64,000 nt of DNA from Parachlamydia acanthamoebae (GCF_000875975.1 NZ_BAWW01000003.1:1-64000); one strand, 5' to 3'; shown: positions 18,517 through 28,304, counted from the first letter of the stretch. Notes: generated from the letters alone by a model not told the origin. A program made the numbers and translations.

Positions 18517-19298
18517 GAGGAAACTCCAGAATTAAAATTTTGATACTCGATAATTTTACGAAAGCTGGCAGGAGATAGAGAAGCACCTCCAACTAAAAGA
18601 CCATCAATGTTTGCCTGTGACATTAAATCACTAGCATTTTCAGGTTTGACCGAACCCCCATAAAGAATTTGTGTGCGCCCTGCAACTTCTTCTCCCCATC
18701 TTGCAGTGATCAACTCTCGCACAAAAACATGCACTTTTTCGGCTTCATCAGGTGTAGCCACTTGGTTGGTTCCAATTGCCCAGATAGGCTCATATGCAAT
18801 CATCAAATGCAGAAATTGCTCTTGCGTAACTTTATCCAAGCTTGCTTCAATTTGCCCTCGGATTTTCTCTTCCGTTTTTCCTGCTTCTCTTTCTTCTAAC
18901 GTTTCTCCGACGCATAGAATCACATCTAGCTGATCTTTAAATGCACGGTGAACTTTTTGGTTAACAATTTGATCCGTTTCATTAAAGAGCTCCCGTCTTT
19001 CAGAATGCCCCAGTATGACAAACTGTGCCCCAGCTTCTTTCAACATAACACCTGCAATTTCACCTGTAAAAGCACCAGGAGCGGCGTCATTCATATTTTG
19101 AGCTCCAATGACGATACCAAACGGGCGAGCCGCTTCAACTGAAGGATAAATCGCGGTATACGGCACAGCTAAACAAACACGGGGATCATCTTTCGTGAGT
19201 GATAACCCTAATTGTTTAATGAAATCTACCGATTCTTGAATCGTTTTATGCATTTTCCAGTTTCCCACGATAACGGGAGCTCTCTTAGAATCAGCCAT
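18513..19298 (-). CDS. tpiA: Triosephosphate isomerase
   Basis: Interconverts dihydroxyacetone phosphate and glyceraldehyde 3-phosphate in glycolysis. The catalytic residues are visible: NWKMHK (Asn and Lys, residues ~12-17), the catalytic His in ILGHSERR, the catalytic Glu in YEPIWAIG, and the C-terminal phosphate-binding YGGSV and GLLVGGASL. The 261-residue length is normal. It heads a coupled pair with secG and diverges from the 3-methyladenine glycosylase gene. Confidence 0.97.
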   Translation of the reverse strand: MADSKRAPVIVGNWKMHKTIQESVDFIKQLGLSLTKDDPRVCLAVPYTAIYPSVEAARPFGIVIGAQNMNDAAPGAFTGEIAGVMLKEAGAQFVILGHSERRELFNETDQIVNQKVHRAFKDQLDVILCVGETLEEREAGKTEEKIRGQIEASLDKVTQEQFLHLMIAYEPIWAIGTNQVATPDEAEKVHVFVRELITARWGEEVAGRTQILYGGSVKPENASDLMSQANIDGLLVGGASLSPASFRKIIEYQNFNSGVSS

Positions 19299-19393
19299 AA
19301 AAACAGGACCCTCTTTTGTGGTTCAACTTCACGCTTGCTAAAACTTGAAATATTATCATAGAGAGATTTTGGTAGCAAGTCGGGTTTCTAAAT

Positions 19394-19422
19394 TTGACTC
19401 TCAACATTTTTTACTGTATAAT
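19394..19422 (+). promoter_or_regulatory. Sigma-70-type promoter of the glycosylase gene
   Basis: TTGACT (19394-19399) and TATAAT (19417-19422) are separated by exactly 17 bases, and lie 37 bases ahead of the ATG at 19460. This is a near-consensus promoter. Confidence 0.8.
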
Positions 19423-19459
19423 GATAACAGTACAAAATTTATTTCTTTAGGTTTCACCT

Positions 19460-20059
19460 ATGCAAGTCTCACTTGATTATTTTCAACAAGAAGACGTTTT
19501 AAAATTAGGACAAGATCTACTTGGTAAATATTTAATGACGCGCATAGATGGCCAATTAACCGGTGGACAAATTGTTGAGGTAGAAGCTTACCGCGGCCCC
19601 GAGGATAAAGCTTCGCATGCATGGAATCTTCGTCGCACGAAAAGAAATGAAGTGATGTACTGGGAAGGTGGCTCTTGTTATGTGTACTGCTGCTACGGCA
19701 TTCATGCGTTATTTAATATTGTCACACATAAAAAAGAGGTGCCGCATGCGATACTCATTCGTGCCATTCAGCCTGAAATTGGAATAGACGTGATGCTACA
19801 AAGAAGGAAAGCTCCCCATTTAAAACGAGCGACCACCGGAGGACCAGGGGCTTTAACACAAGCCTTAGGCATTACAACAAAACACAATGGGCTGTCCTTG
19901 ACAGGCCCCCTCATTTGGATAGAAGACAAAGGGGTTTCAATCCCAGAAAAAGACATTCTATCTTCACCTAGAGTCGGAATAGATTATGCAGGTGAGGATG
20001 CCCTTTTACCTTGGAGATATCGCATCAAGGACAATGCGTGGACCTCTCCTGCTAAATAA
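19460..20059 (+). CDS. DNA-3-methyladenine glycosylase (AAG/MPG type)
   Basis: A base-excision repair enzyme that removes alkylated purines such as 3-methyladenine. The 199-residue protein has the family blocks LGQDLLGKYL, GGQIVEVEAY (with the catalytic Glu) and the SHAW element, followed by YVYCCYGIHALFNIV, ILIRAIQP and a late GPGALTQALGI motif. This is the Aag/MPG fold, not the AlkA helix-hairpin-helix fold. It is followed 19 bases later by two DUF502 genes and may be co-transcribed with them. Confidence 0.93.
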   Translation: MQVSLDYFQQEDVLKLGQDLLGKYLMTRIDGQLTGGQIVEVEAYRGPEDKASHAWNLRRTKRNEVMYWEGGSCYVYCCYGIHALFNIVTHKKEVPHAILIRAIQPEIGIDVMLQRRKAPHLKRATTGGPGALTQALGITTKHNGLSLTGPLIWIEDKGVSIPEKDILSSPRVGIDYAGEDALLPWRYRIKDNAWTSPAK

Positions 20060-20078
20060 AACTTGATAAGGATCTGCA

Positions 20079-20732
20079 ATGAAAAAATCATTTATCACAG
20101 GACTTGTGATTATTCTACCATTAGCGACAACGCTTTTCATTGTTGCCTTTGCCTTTAACTTTTTGACCGGCCCATTTGCAGGTGTGCTTTATCCTCTCTT
20201 TAATTACTATCATCTCTTCAATGAAGGGTTTTTATTTCTATCTGCCGAGCAAACTCGACAATATGTCAGCCAGCTTCTGGTGCTTTTATTTCTTTTTTCA
20301 TTCACTTTGGCATTAGGAGCTATCGCTCGCTGGTTTTTTGTGCACTATCTGATTCAATTTTGGGATCTTATTCTCTACCGCATTCCGATTGTCAGAACGA
20401 TTTACAAAACCTGTCAAGATGTCATGAAAACAATTTTCACAAGCGAAACCAAATCCTTTAAACAAGTTGTGATGGTGCCATTCCCAAATCCCGAATCGTT
20501 TGCGCTCGGATTGGTTACTAAGGAAGATCTCCCTGGTTTAGGAGTTAATCAAGGAAGCACACTTGTCGCTGTTTTTATTCCAACGACACCAAATCCCACT
20601 TCAGGCTTTCTTCTGATGCTAAAAAAGGAAGATGTTGTTTATCTTGATATGAAAGTAGAAGATGCCTTTAAATACATCATTTCTTGCGGGGTGATCCAAA
20701 CTCCATTCACAGCGATTGCAAAGGACTCTTGA
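20079..20732 (+). CDS. DUF502 membrane protein, copy 1
   Basis: A 217-residue protein of the DUF502 family, function unknown. There are two transmembrane segments (about 5-28 and 67-90) and a cytoplasmic domain with the family features YRIPIVRTIYKTCQDV, MVPFPNPESFALGLVT and VFIPTTPNPTSG. AAGGATCT precedes the ATG. The stop overlaps the start of the next gene (TGATG), so the two paralogues are translated together. Confidence 0.85.
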   Translation: MKKSFITGLVIILPLATTLFIVAFAFNFLTGPFAGVLYPLFNYYHLFNEGFLFLSAEQTRQYVSQLLVLLFLFSFTLALGAIARWFFVHYLIQFWDLILYRIPIVRTIYKTCQDVMKTIFTSETKSFKQVVMVPFPNPESFALGLVTKEDLPGLGVNQGSTLVAVFIPTTPNPTSGFLLMLKKEDVVYLDMKVEDAFKYIISCGVIQTPFTAIAKDS

Positions 20733-21415
20733 TGATAAAAAAATACTTCCTTACAGGTTTAGTCATTCTTTTACCCATCGTTGTCACGGCATTTTTAGTT
20801 GTATTCGCTTTTAATCTTTTAGCAAAGCCACTTCAAGGAATCATGTCTGGTCTGCTCAACTACTACGGATTAACAGAGACTATTTCTTTGTTTAAATCAG
20901 AGCATGTTTTGACAATCGTTAGCAAAACCCTTAGTTTTCTGATTTTGATGTCCATCGTGCTTGTAGCAGGGATTGCCGCTCGCCTATTTTTTATGCATAC
21001 TATTTTGCGTTTTGGCGACTATGTCATCCACCGAATTCCTATTGTCAATAAAATTTATAAAGCCTCTCAAGAAGTTGTGAAAACGCTTTTTGTTTCAAAA
21101 ACGACCAATTTTTCTCAAGTGGTTCTTGTTCCGTTTCCCCATGCAAAAGCATTAAGCATCGGCTTTTTGACAAATGAAAACTCCAGCCTCAATACGTCAT
21201 TAGGAAGTGAAAATCGTGTTTCCGTTTTTGTTCCGGGAACACCCAATCCAACAATCGGTTTTATGTTAACTTTCAAAAAAACTGAAATCCTTTTCATTGA
21301 CATGACTGTAGAAGAGGCTTTAAAATTCATTGTCTCCTTTGGAGTTGCTGTAGAACCTAAATTATCCCCTCTTCCTTTATTAAACGACAAAACAAGCGCT
21401 TCTTCACCCATTTAA
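20732..21415 (+). CDS. DUF502 membrane protein, copy 2
   Basis: A 227-residue paralogue of the preceding gene with the same layout: a two-helix membrane part, then HRIPIVNKIYKASQEV, VLVPFPHAKALSIGFLT and VFVPGTPNPTIGF. I start at the ATG at 20732 in the TGATG overlap; an upstream ATG at 20684 would lie inside copy 1 and add 16 residues not matching the family. The tandem pair probably arose by duplication and may form a hetero-oligomer. Confidence 0.85.
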   Translation: MIKKYFLTGLVILLPIVVTAFLVVFAFNLLAKPLQGIMSGLLNYYGLTETISLFKSEHVLTIVSKTLSFLILMSIVLVAGIAARLFFMHTILRFGDYVIHRIPIVNKIYKASQEVVKTLFVSKTTNFSQVVLVPFPHAKALSIGFLTNENSSLNTSLGSENRVSVFVPGTPNPTIGFMLTFKKTEILFIDMTVEEALKFIVSFGVAVEPKLSPLPLLNDKTSASSPI

Positions 21416-21418
21416 GCC

Positions 21419-21874
21419 ATGCAAGAAAAAAATTCTCCCTCCATCCATTTTCTCCCTGCAAAGAATGTTCGCGAAAAACTCACATCGATTTGTGAAACTG
21501 TTCGGCAGCATTTTGCTAAACAAAAACGGATTCTTATTGCAGCACCAAATGAAGAAGCGGCTCGCTATCTCAATGCTTTACTATGGAAACAACCCGAAGA
21601 AAGCTTTCTTCCGCATATTTGGAGTGAGTCGCAGACAGAAGAATGTGTCGCCATTACGTTTTCGAAGAATAACGTTAATCAAGCAGCCGTATTGCTTAAC
21701 CTTTGCCCTTCGGTCCATTCTGAATGGGATTCTTTTGAACAGATTTACGACTTATTTGATGAAACAGATCCAGAAAAACAAAAGGCATCCGAATCTCGTC
21801 ATGTCTATTACACCGAGAAGGGATGCCAAATTCACTTTGAGCCGCCTATTCATCTTGAGGTAAATGATCGCTAA
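21419..21874 (+). CDS. holC: DNA polymerase III chi subunit-like
   Basis: The 151-residue product resembles HolC, the chi subunit that links the clamp loader to single-strand-binding protein. Supporting features are ILIAAPNEEAARYLNALLW, the W-x-x-PEESFLPHIW segment typical of chi, and the late NLCPSVHSEWDSFEQIYDLF region, which corresponds to the conserved NL and F-x-R-x-x-E block. The length agrees with the family. It follows the DUF502 pair by three bases. It converges with the next gene, the stop codons overlapping by four bases. Confidence 0.75.
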   Translation: MQEKNSPSIHFLPAKNVREKLTSICETVRQHFAKQKRILIAAPNEEAARYLNALLWKQPEESFLPHIWSESQTEECVAITFSKNNVNQAAVLLNLCPSVHSEWDSFEQIYDLFDETDPEKQKASESRHVYYTEKGCQIHFEPPIHLEVNDR

Positions 21875-22791
21875 GCCTGTTCTGGTTCAGATTCTACCGA
21901 TTTTCCAACATAAGGCACAACACTTAAAAGTTTGCCCTTGAGTTTTTCAATCTTGGTATGATGAAATCCACAATCTTCCTTTAACAAGGAAATTTCCCCC
22001 CTTAGATCATTTATTTTTGTTCTAAGCGATTCATTGACATCCAGTTTTTTTTTGACTTTTTCCAACTTAGACTCTAAATTTTCTTTTGCTTCATCGATAT
22101 CGTCATAATTAAAAGCATCATAATCCAAATCTAATCGATTAAAAGCTTCTTTCATCCGAGTCTTATCGTATTGTTTCTCATAACTCGTATAAATCCAACC
22201 CACATTCGCAATTTTGGGAGCTTGAATGTACGCTTCCATTTCAGCGATAATCTTTTCAAGGGATTCTTTTTTATTTTTTAATTTTTCTTCGCTCAGGACA
22301 ACCCCGTGGAGTTTCTCTTGCTTTATTTCCAACACAGCCATTTTTTTCTCAGTGAGCTTCGTCTTTCTAGTCAATCGATCTGTATGAACGTTTAACTTGG
22401 CGTTAATAGCGACCATTTCCTCTTTTACTTGAGCATTTAGTTCTTCAGGATCAAGCTCTGGGGATTTCACATCGGCCTGACTTTGAGATTGCTTGGCTGC
22501 TGCAGCTTTCTGTTCCAACTGTTGTTTATATACACCGATCACGATTGCAAAAGCCTTTTCTAGCTTTTCTCTATAACCCGGTTGAAAATATATTTTACAC
22601 TTTTCAACAAAACGGCGGAAATGATTCTGGATTTTTTTAATCGTTCCATCTTGGGACTCTTCGAGCAAAATCTTTTCAATGCCATGTCCCTTGTAAGCAG
22701 CTTTTACGGCCTCTTTTAGACCTCTATATTGATGATATTTTTGAGCTCTTAAACATTTTTCAACTTCATATGGAGAGAGAGAGAGGTTCAT
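21871..22791 (-). CDS. Coiled-coil protein, cluster member 1
   Basis: The 306-residue hydrophilic, highly charged protein is not recognised. Its N-terminal part (IQNHFRRFVEKCKIYFQPGY and the following KLEKAFAIVIGVYKQQ) resembles in pattern the N-terminal helical blocks of the next two genes. The centre and C-terminus (about 125-290) are predicted coiled coil by heptad pattern. It lacks the C-terminal globular domain of its neighbours. CAGGA precedes the ATG. It is last of a four-gene minus-strand row. Confidence 0.6.
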   Translation of the reverse strand: MNLSLSPYEVEKCLRAQKYHQYRGLKEAVKAAYKGHGIEKILLEESQDGTIKKIQNHFRRFVEKCKIYFQPGYREKLEKAFAIVIGVYKQQLEQKAAAAKQSQSQADVKSPELDPEELNAQVKEEMVAINAKLNVHTDRLTRKTKLTEKKMAVLEIKQEKLHGVVLSEEKLKNKKESLEKIIAEMEAYIQAPKIANVGWIYTSYEKQYDKTRMKEAFNRLDLDYDAFNYDDIDEAKENLESKLEKVKKKLDVNESLRTKINDLRGEISLLKEDCGFHHTKIEKLKGKLLSVVPYVGKSVESEPEQA

Positions 22792-22831
22792 TGGAATCCT
22801 GTAATTAAAAAAATCATAATTGAACGAGAAA

Positions 22832-24640
22832 TCATACCATGCTTATATTTTTAAAGCAGCTGAAAAGATCGATACAAGCATTTGTCATCTCGTCTGTTGA
22901 AAATAATTGTTCAAAAGAAACTTTATCCATAAATCTTTTATATCGAATAGTCGCAAAATCTTGTAATGCAACATGCATTTTCCTTTTTAATTTTGATTCA
23001 TCAAGAGCACTAAATAAAAGAGCTTCTCCAATCGGAATAAATGTTTTAATAAACTGTTTTGCTTGCTGTTGCAGTAAAACATCTGTCTTTAAAAAAGGCA
23101 CATTTAAAATGGTTTGAGTCAATTGATTAATTTTTCCATTAAAGAGAAGTTTTCCTCCTCCTAACAACAGCTGTTGCCACTTGCTTCCCCCTTCCAACAT
23201 TTTGATATTCTGAAGCACGGGCTCTGCCGATTTGATATCGAAAAAATAATGAGAGAGTGTGATGCCAGATGCAAATAAGAATAAAAGACACCGTAAACGA
23301 TAGCCTTCATCCATAAAAGGTTGTTGAGTCATTGGATCAATCGAAAAAACGGAGCGAATAAACTTTAGAACCGTTTCTTTTTCGTCTCCTGAGACATTCG
23401 AGAGATCCAAAATTGTTTCAAAAATGCCAACAAGAAGATGGTTTAATTTTTCGTTATTATGGGATTCGCACAGAGCATTTGAAAGCGTATAAATAACTAA
23501 AGCCATTTTTTGTTGGGATTCTTCGGGTTTGGCAATGCCTCCCATGGTAAGGACTGAAGTTTGCACACTTTTCTTCAAATTTTCAAATTGTGCACTTCGT
23601 TGTGAAGCTTTAGCATCAGGAGAGAGCTCTTCCAAATCAATCGACTGGTAGATTTTTGTCAAAACATTGTAAAGATTAATTTCAGGAATAAATCTTTCCG
23701 CTTCCTTTTTGAGAGCATTCAAAACCTTTTTTTGCTCCCTAGAAGAAGCTAAGCCATATTTTTTTTCTATTTCTTCTTTTGCTGCCAATTGCTCTTGCTT
23801 AAGCTCAAGATAGATTTTTTTCTCTTTTAAGAGGTCTTCAATTCTTTTTTCTAGGATTTCAACAGCTCTAACTTGATCCATTTTTTTACGATGCTTATTT
23901 ATTTCTAATGAATAGCGCAGAATCTCTTCATCCACATTTTCAAAATCAAACGTGTAATGTTGGTTTAACAATTTTTTCATGGGGCCTAAATCATAAACAG
24001 ATTGGAGATACAATCCCCCAAAACGCTCTTTTTTGGGTGTTTTTTGATAAGCTCTAGCATGCTCTAAAATCATTCCTTTAATCTTTAGTGCACTCTCCAA
24101 TTCACTTCTTTGAAAATCGGTCAAAATACCAATCTCCGCTTTTAATTTTTGTAGAGAAGCTCGTTCTTCATCAATTTTGAGATCTTTTTCTTTGATTTTT
24201 GCTCGATAGAGGGCGAGAATTTTTTTAATAAAATTAAAAGAGTCCTGATCCTCAAGGGAGAGGTTAGAAGTAGTTTCGGAAGGTTGCTGAGGTGGTTGGG
24301 AATGTTTTTTTTGATATTGTTCTTCGACAAGAGACATCACAGAACTTTTGAATGCTTGATCTATCTGCACAGCTGCATGTGTAAAACGTACTTTAAAATC
24401 GCGACTGAATTTCAATTTAAAGTTGAGAATCACCCATTTATAAACTTTTGAAACCTTTCGTTTTAAAATAAAACGTTGATCCAAGGCTAGAAAGTTTTCG
24501 GGGTTTTCGATTTTAACGGACTTCCCCCCGAGATAACTCTTCATGGTCTCATTCATCTTAGGCCGGGCGAGAAACTCTTTAGTGAGAAACATTTTAGAAA
24601 TATCTTCATTTAAAAACGCCCCTAAAGAGATCTTCGACAT
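22832..24640 (-). CDS. Coiled-coil protein, cluster member 2
   Basis: A 602-residue protein with a basic N-terminal helical block (KVYKWVILNFKLKFSRDFK near 45-63, then a helix ending FKSSV), a long coiled coil (about 145-310) and a helical C-terminal domain. The C-terminal domain is clearly homologous to that of the next gene: FMDEGYRLRCLLFLFASG and YFFD here match CMDEMTRLLLLSNVLGAV and YFWD there, and LKRKMHVAL matches LKRKVAFAT. No signal peptide, enzyme motif or sure membrane helix is seen. Function unknown. Confidence 0.7.
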   Translation of the reverse strand: MSKISLGAFLNEDISKMFLTKEFLARPKMNETMKSYLGGKSVKIENPENFLALDQRFILKRKVSKVYKWVILNFKLKFSRDFKVRFTHAAVQIDQAFKSSVMSLVEEQYQKKHSQPPQQPSETTSNLSLEDQDSFNFIKKILALYRAKIKEKDLKIDEERASLQKLKAEIGILTDFQRSELESALKIKGMILEHARAYQKTPKKERFGGLYLQSVYDLGPMKKLLNQHYTFDFENVDEEILRYSLEINKHRKKMDQVRAVEILEKRIEDLLKEKKIYLELKQEQLAAKEEIEKKYGLASSREQKKVLNALKKEAERFIPEINLYNVLTKIYQSIDLEELSPDAKASQRSAQFENLKKSVQTSVLTMGGIAKPEESQQKMALVIYTLSNALCESHNNEKLNHLLVGIFETILDLSNVSGDEKETVLKFIRSVFSIDPMTQQPFMDEGYRLRCLLFLFASGITLSHYFFDIKSAEPVLQNIKMLEGGSKWQQLLLGGGKLLFNGKINQLTQTILNVPFLKTDVLLQQQAKQFIKTFIPIGEALLFSALDESKLKRKMHVALQDFATIRYKRFMDKVSFEQLFSTDEMTNACIDLFSCFKNISMV

Positions 24641-24658
24641 AGCTTCGACCTTTTTTGA

Positions 24659-26641
24659 TCATTCTTGAATTTTATCCATGTTCTCGATAAATGATTCAAA
24701 CATCTCCACAAAACGCATAGTAGTTTCAGTTGTTGTGGGAAGTTTTTCGAAGTCTATGAAATCCATCAATTTTTTTAAATCATTGTTTCCAAATTTTTCG
24801 GTTGCAAATGCCACTTTTCTTTTTAAGAGAGAGTTTTTGCTATCATGTATCAAAATCTGGATGATGGAGGGTTGTAAAGCTTCTACCATTGAGAGAACAT
24901 GCTTTTCACAATCCTCATTTCCTTGCAAAGCGGGAAGGCATAAAACAGAACTCACGATATTTCCTTTTAAATATTCTAAAAGCTTATTTGCCGCAATGAT
25001 CGCGCCTCTCTTAAAAAGTCCACTCGTTTCTTCGGCTCGTTTAACAATTTTCATATCCTTTCGGAGATTGTCCTTATCCCAGAAATATTGAGTCATTATG
25101 ACCACGGCACCCAGTACATTAGAAAGAAGTAGGAGGCGGGTCATTTCATCCATGCACAATTCCCCTGTATGGGAATCATGCTCAAAAAGAAAATTGATTA
25201 ACTGTTGATGTCCATCTTTGGAAGCATCTTCTAAAATCAATCGATCTAAAAATTGATTCGTTACATCTCTTACTTTGGAACTATTTGCAGGATTTTCTAA
25301 TGCTTTTGACAAAAGCAGAATGAGAGTCGCATATTTTTGCCTCACAAGCTCAACATCGGTCATTCCGGACATCTCTAATTTATCCGTCTTCACAGTTTTA
25401 GAAAAAAAGCCAAGCTGTCTCCTGAGAGAGGTCGCCTTTTGTTTTTCTGAGCCATTTAGTCCATCAACAAAATTTTTTATGACACCTATGGCAACTTTCA
25501 GATTTTCTTCGCCGGATCTGTATGCATAGGAATCTTGAATTTTTCCAATGACTGCTTCATTTTCAAATAAAATATTTTCTTCTTGGTAAACAACAGTTTC
25601 TTCTTCTACAAAAAGGTCGACTCTTTCTTCCACAAATTCAGAAGAATTTTCTAAAGAAAAAACCCCTCCATTTTCAATTTCGGTCATTTGACTTTTCAAC
25701 AAAACCATCGCTTTTTGATTTTTTGAAGCTTCATTTTCTAGTGAAATTAATTGATGGTCCAACTGTTCGAATTCTTTCTGTTTACTTTCTTGCTCTTCGA
25801 TAAGAGCTTTAATGCTTTTAATTACGAATGTTAATTCTTCAATTGTTTTAAGAATGTCGCTCAAATACTCAGTTCTTATTTTGATTTCATGATCCAATTT
25901 TTTTAAATCAAATTTAGGATCTAATTTTAAAATGGCTTTTTCTTCATCCGAATCCCACAAAACATAAAAAGATTTTGGATTCGCTTTGATCTCATTAGCG
26001 ATTTTAAGGATTGTTTCTACTCGAGCAAGCTCAACCTGCCATTTTTTTAATTCAGATTCTTTTTGTTCAATCTCACTACCTGTCAGCTGATTACTCACAC
26101 TATACTCATCGACAATAGCCTTTTTTTCCTGCTTTTTTTGCTCAATTTTAAGATCTAGATCGATCTGAACACGATTTAATTGGTCCAATTCATTTTGAAG
26201 TTCTAATCTCTTTTCTTTGAAAGAATCAACAGGAATAGCGGGAGCTGGCATAGGTTTTGGAGGCGTTTGAACATGCTCAGAAGAAGGCTGCGAAGGTTTG
26301 GAAAGATGTTCATCATTTGGATTTAAGGGTTTTGATGTATTGTCAGCAAGAGAGGGTTTGGCTTGACTGTAAGCTTTGTCAATTTTAGAAATAGTTGTTA
26401 GAAATTTTTTTCTATACCCTCTATTTATCTTTAATTTAAGTTTGTGTTTAACCTTGCTGCAAGCTACGGCAATTTTTTTCCGAAAAGACTTAATGCGAGG
26501 ATCTAATTGATCAAAATTTGACTCAAAGCTGACCTCTCTATTAGGATCACTCATTAATCCCTTAAGAAGCTGTTTTCTTTCTGGATATTTGAAGTAGTCT
26601 CCGCTTTTGTAACTATTGTAAATACTGTTCACACTACCCAT
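24659..26641 (-). CDS. Coiled-coil protein, cluster member 3
   Basis: A 660-residue paralogue of the preceding gene. It has an N-terminal basic block (KVKHKLKLKINRGYRKKFLT near 62-81), a proline-rich linker (about 105-140), a long coiled coil (about 145-330), and a helical C-terminal domain beginning near 380, with the conserved FWD and LKRK motifs. GGAG lies seven bases before the ATG. Eighteen bases separate it from member 2, so the genes are probably one transcript. The build suggests a structural or secreted scaffold protein; no function is established. Confidence 0.7.
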   Translation of the reverse strand: MGSVNSIYNSYKSGDYFKYPERKQLLKGLMSDPNREVSFESNFDQLDPRIKSFRKKIAVACSKVKHKLKLKINRGYRKKFLTTISKIDKAYSQAKPSLADNTSKPLNPNDEHLSKPSQPSSEHVQTPPKPMPAPAIPVDSFKEKRLELQNELDQLNRVQIDLDLKIEQKKQEKKAIVDEYSVSNQLTGSEIEQKESELKKWQVELARVETILKIANEIKANPKSFYVLWDSDEEKAILKLDPKFDLKKLDHEIKIRTEYLSDILKTIEELTFVIKSIKALIEEQESKQKEFEQLDHQLISLENEASKNQKAMVLLKSQMTEIENGGVFSLENSSEFVEERVDLFVEEETVVYQEENILFENEAVIGKIQDSYAYRSGEENLKVAIGVIKNFVDGLNGSEKQKATSLRRQLGFFSKTVKTDKLEMSGMTDVELVRQKYATLILLLSKALENPANSSKVRDVTNQFLDRLILEDASKDGHQQLINFLFEHDSHTGELCMDEMTRLLLLSNVLGAVVIMTQYFWDKDNLRKDMKIVKRAEETSGLFKRGAIIAANKLLEYLKGNIVSSVLCLPALQGNEDCEKHVLSMVEALQPSIIQILIHDSKNSLLKRKVAFATEKFGNNDLKKLMDFIDFEKLPTTTETTMRFVEMFESFIENMDKIQE

Positions 26642-26731
26642 AATTTAGCTCCATGAATTTTTTTAATTTTTAAAAAAGATTAGAGATAATCTAATTTTTC
26701 AATATTAAGATTCAATTAAGATGTGAGGAAA

Positions 26732-28222
26732 TTAGCTGGGTAGACTTCGAAATTTTCTGAAAATTTGGGCTGCTAGCTGTGGAAGAAGCTGCATGCCATA
26801 AAGACTTAGTACACTAATCCAAGCAATCACAATACGTACCCATAATACAAGTCGAATCAACCAAATGGTTCCTTTTTCAACAATTTTCATAACAATTCGT
26901 GCAGCTCGTTTTACAACAACTGTCAAATATTTTTTAGATTGTTGAAAAGCTTGTTTGCCCTTTTCCTTTAAAGACTTTAGAAAACGATATAAAGTTTGAA
27001 TCGCTGTAATTACCATTTTCTTTAAGGACAAACTTTTGATAACAAGAAATTGAGCCGCTTTTTGAATTCCAGCTATTAATTGAAAACCCATATCTTTTCC
27101 AACAGAAAGCCAAGATGTGATTGTCTGGGGTAAAAGCTTAAGAAAATTCTGAGTCGTTTGTGCCAGCATTTGATAGCCTGGAGAGATTTGAATTTTTGTC
27201 CATTGTAAGCCTAGTTTACTCATGTCCACAAACCGGGTGAAACTTTCGGTCGCCCCAGTTTTGATCATTTGGCCAAATTCTTTAGCTTTAGTCCAAGCGA
27301 AAGTGAGCCTAGGCTTTGTCCACTCAACCACTTGACTCTTCAATTGCTGATAAAGATTACCAGCCTGAATTTTGATTGCTTGCATCATTTTCGCAAACGT
27401 TTCGACGCGTGGACGCATAGCCTCTTTCCATTTTTGGACAATTTTTTCCGCTTTTTCTTTTGTATTAAGATTTTCCTGCTTCACTATTGTGAAAACGTCT
27501 TTTCCTTTTGTAGAAATCCAAGTCTTCATGGACTTGAAAAAAGAAGGAACCGCTTGCGGATAAACAACCGCCAAAGTTTTTTTTACAATAGCTTTGGGTA
27601 ATTTTAAAAAGGCTACCTTAATACTTTCAAATTTACTTTTAAGTGTCTGTTGCTTGGAGGAAAAGAAATCTAAAAAAGTTTGGTTACCTCTTTTGACAAG
27701 GGACAAACTTTTTTCAATCATACGTAAAAAAGGTTGTAAGCCTTGCTTTGTAGCCCTCTCTACCGATTTTTTCATATCTTTAATACGATTGCGCACATGC
27801 TCTAATGCCTTTTTACATCGGCGTGAAATATATCGAATGGGAAAAGTAAACTTGACTTTCATTAAAGTCGCTAATTGAAGTAGAAGCTCAAGCCCTTTGT
27901 TGAAATTCTCAGATAACAATTCCAGGAGCTTTGGCATGATTTCGTTAGCTATCAATTTGGGAAGGGCAAACAACATGAAGTAAGGGGGAAAAACCACCAC
28001 AATAAAAAAAAATCTGCCTAAAGTCGAAATAAAAAAGACCAAGGGGGATTTATCATTTTTAAATTGATCTTTAACCTGCTTATTAAGCTTTTGCTGAGTA
28101 GTTTCAATGGTGTCTTTAGGAATAGATTTAGCTCGAATCGGAGGAGCAAATGGATTATAAATATAAGGAGGATCTTCACCACCGCTGCAGCTTTTTATAC
28201 TATCTCTGATAGGGCTAGACAT
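26732..28222 (-). CDS. Basic helical membrane-associated protein
   Basis: The 496-residue, strongly basic protein is not recognised. It has an N-terminal hydrophobic block (about 62-90: FFFIVVVFPPYFMLFALPKL), a long run of amphipathic helices rich in Lys, Gln, Phe and Trp, and a C-terminal hydrophobic block (about 440-480: LIRLVLWVRIVIAWISVLSL). The amphipathic middle looks like degenerate ~35-residue repeats. GAGG lies six bases before the ATG. It heads the minus-strand row of coiled-coil proteins. A membrane-binding or secreted role is possible. Confidence 0.6.
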   Translation of the reverse strand: MSSPIRDSIKSCSGGEDPPYIYNPFAPPIRAKSIPKDTIETTQQKLNKQVKDQFKNDKSPLVFFISTLGRFFFIVVVFPPYFMLFALPKLIANEIMPKLLELLSENFNKGLELLLQLATLMKVKFTFPIRYISRRCKKALEHVRNRIKDMKKSVERATKQGLQPFLRMIEKSLSLVKRGNQTFLDFFSSKQQTLKSKFESIKVAFLKLPKAIVKKTLAVVYPQAVPSFFKSMKTWISTKGKDVFTIVKQENLNTKEKAEKIVQKWKEAMRPRVETFAKMMQAIKIQAGNLYQQLKSQVVEWTKPRLTFAWTKAKEFGQMIKTGATESFTRFVDMSKLGLQWTKIQISPGYQMLAQTTQNFLKLLPQTITSWLSVGKDMGFQLIAGIQKAAQFLVIKSLSLKKMVITAIQTLYRFLKSLKEKGKQAFQQSKKYLTVVVKRAARIVMKIVEKGTIWLIRLVLWVRIVIAWISVLSLYGMQLLPQLAAQIFRKFRSLPS

Positions 28223-28304
28223 TATGACCTCATAAGGTTTAGAAAAATTAGTTTACAAAACATCACATTTTCTGTCAAGCCTTATTTACTAGCAATATCT
28301 CTAT

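Noticed and set aside
21465-21863. A 132-codon plus-strand frame inside holC
   Set aside because: It lies wholly within the holC-like gene, and its product lacks any domain pattern.
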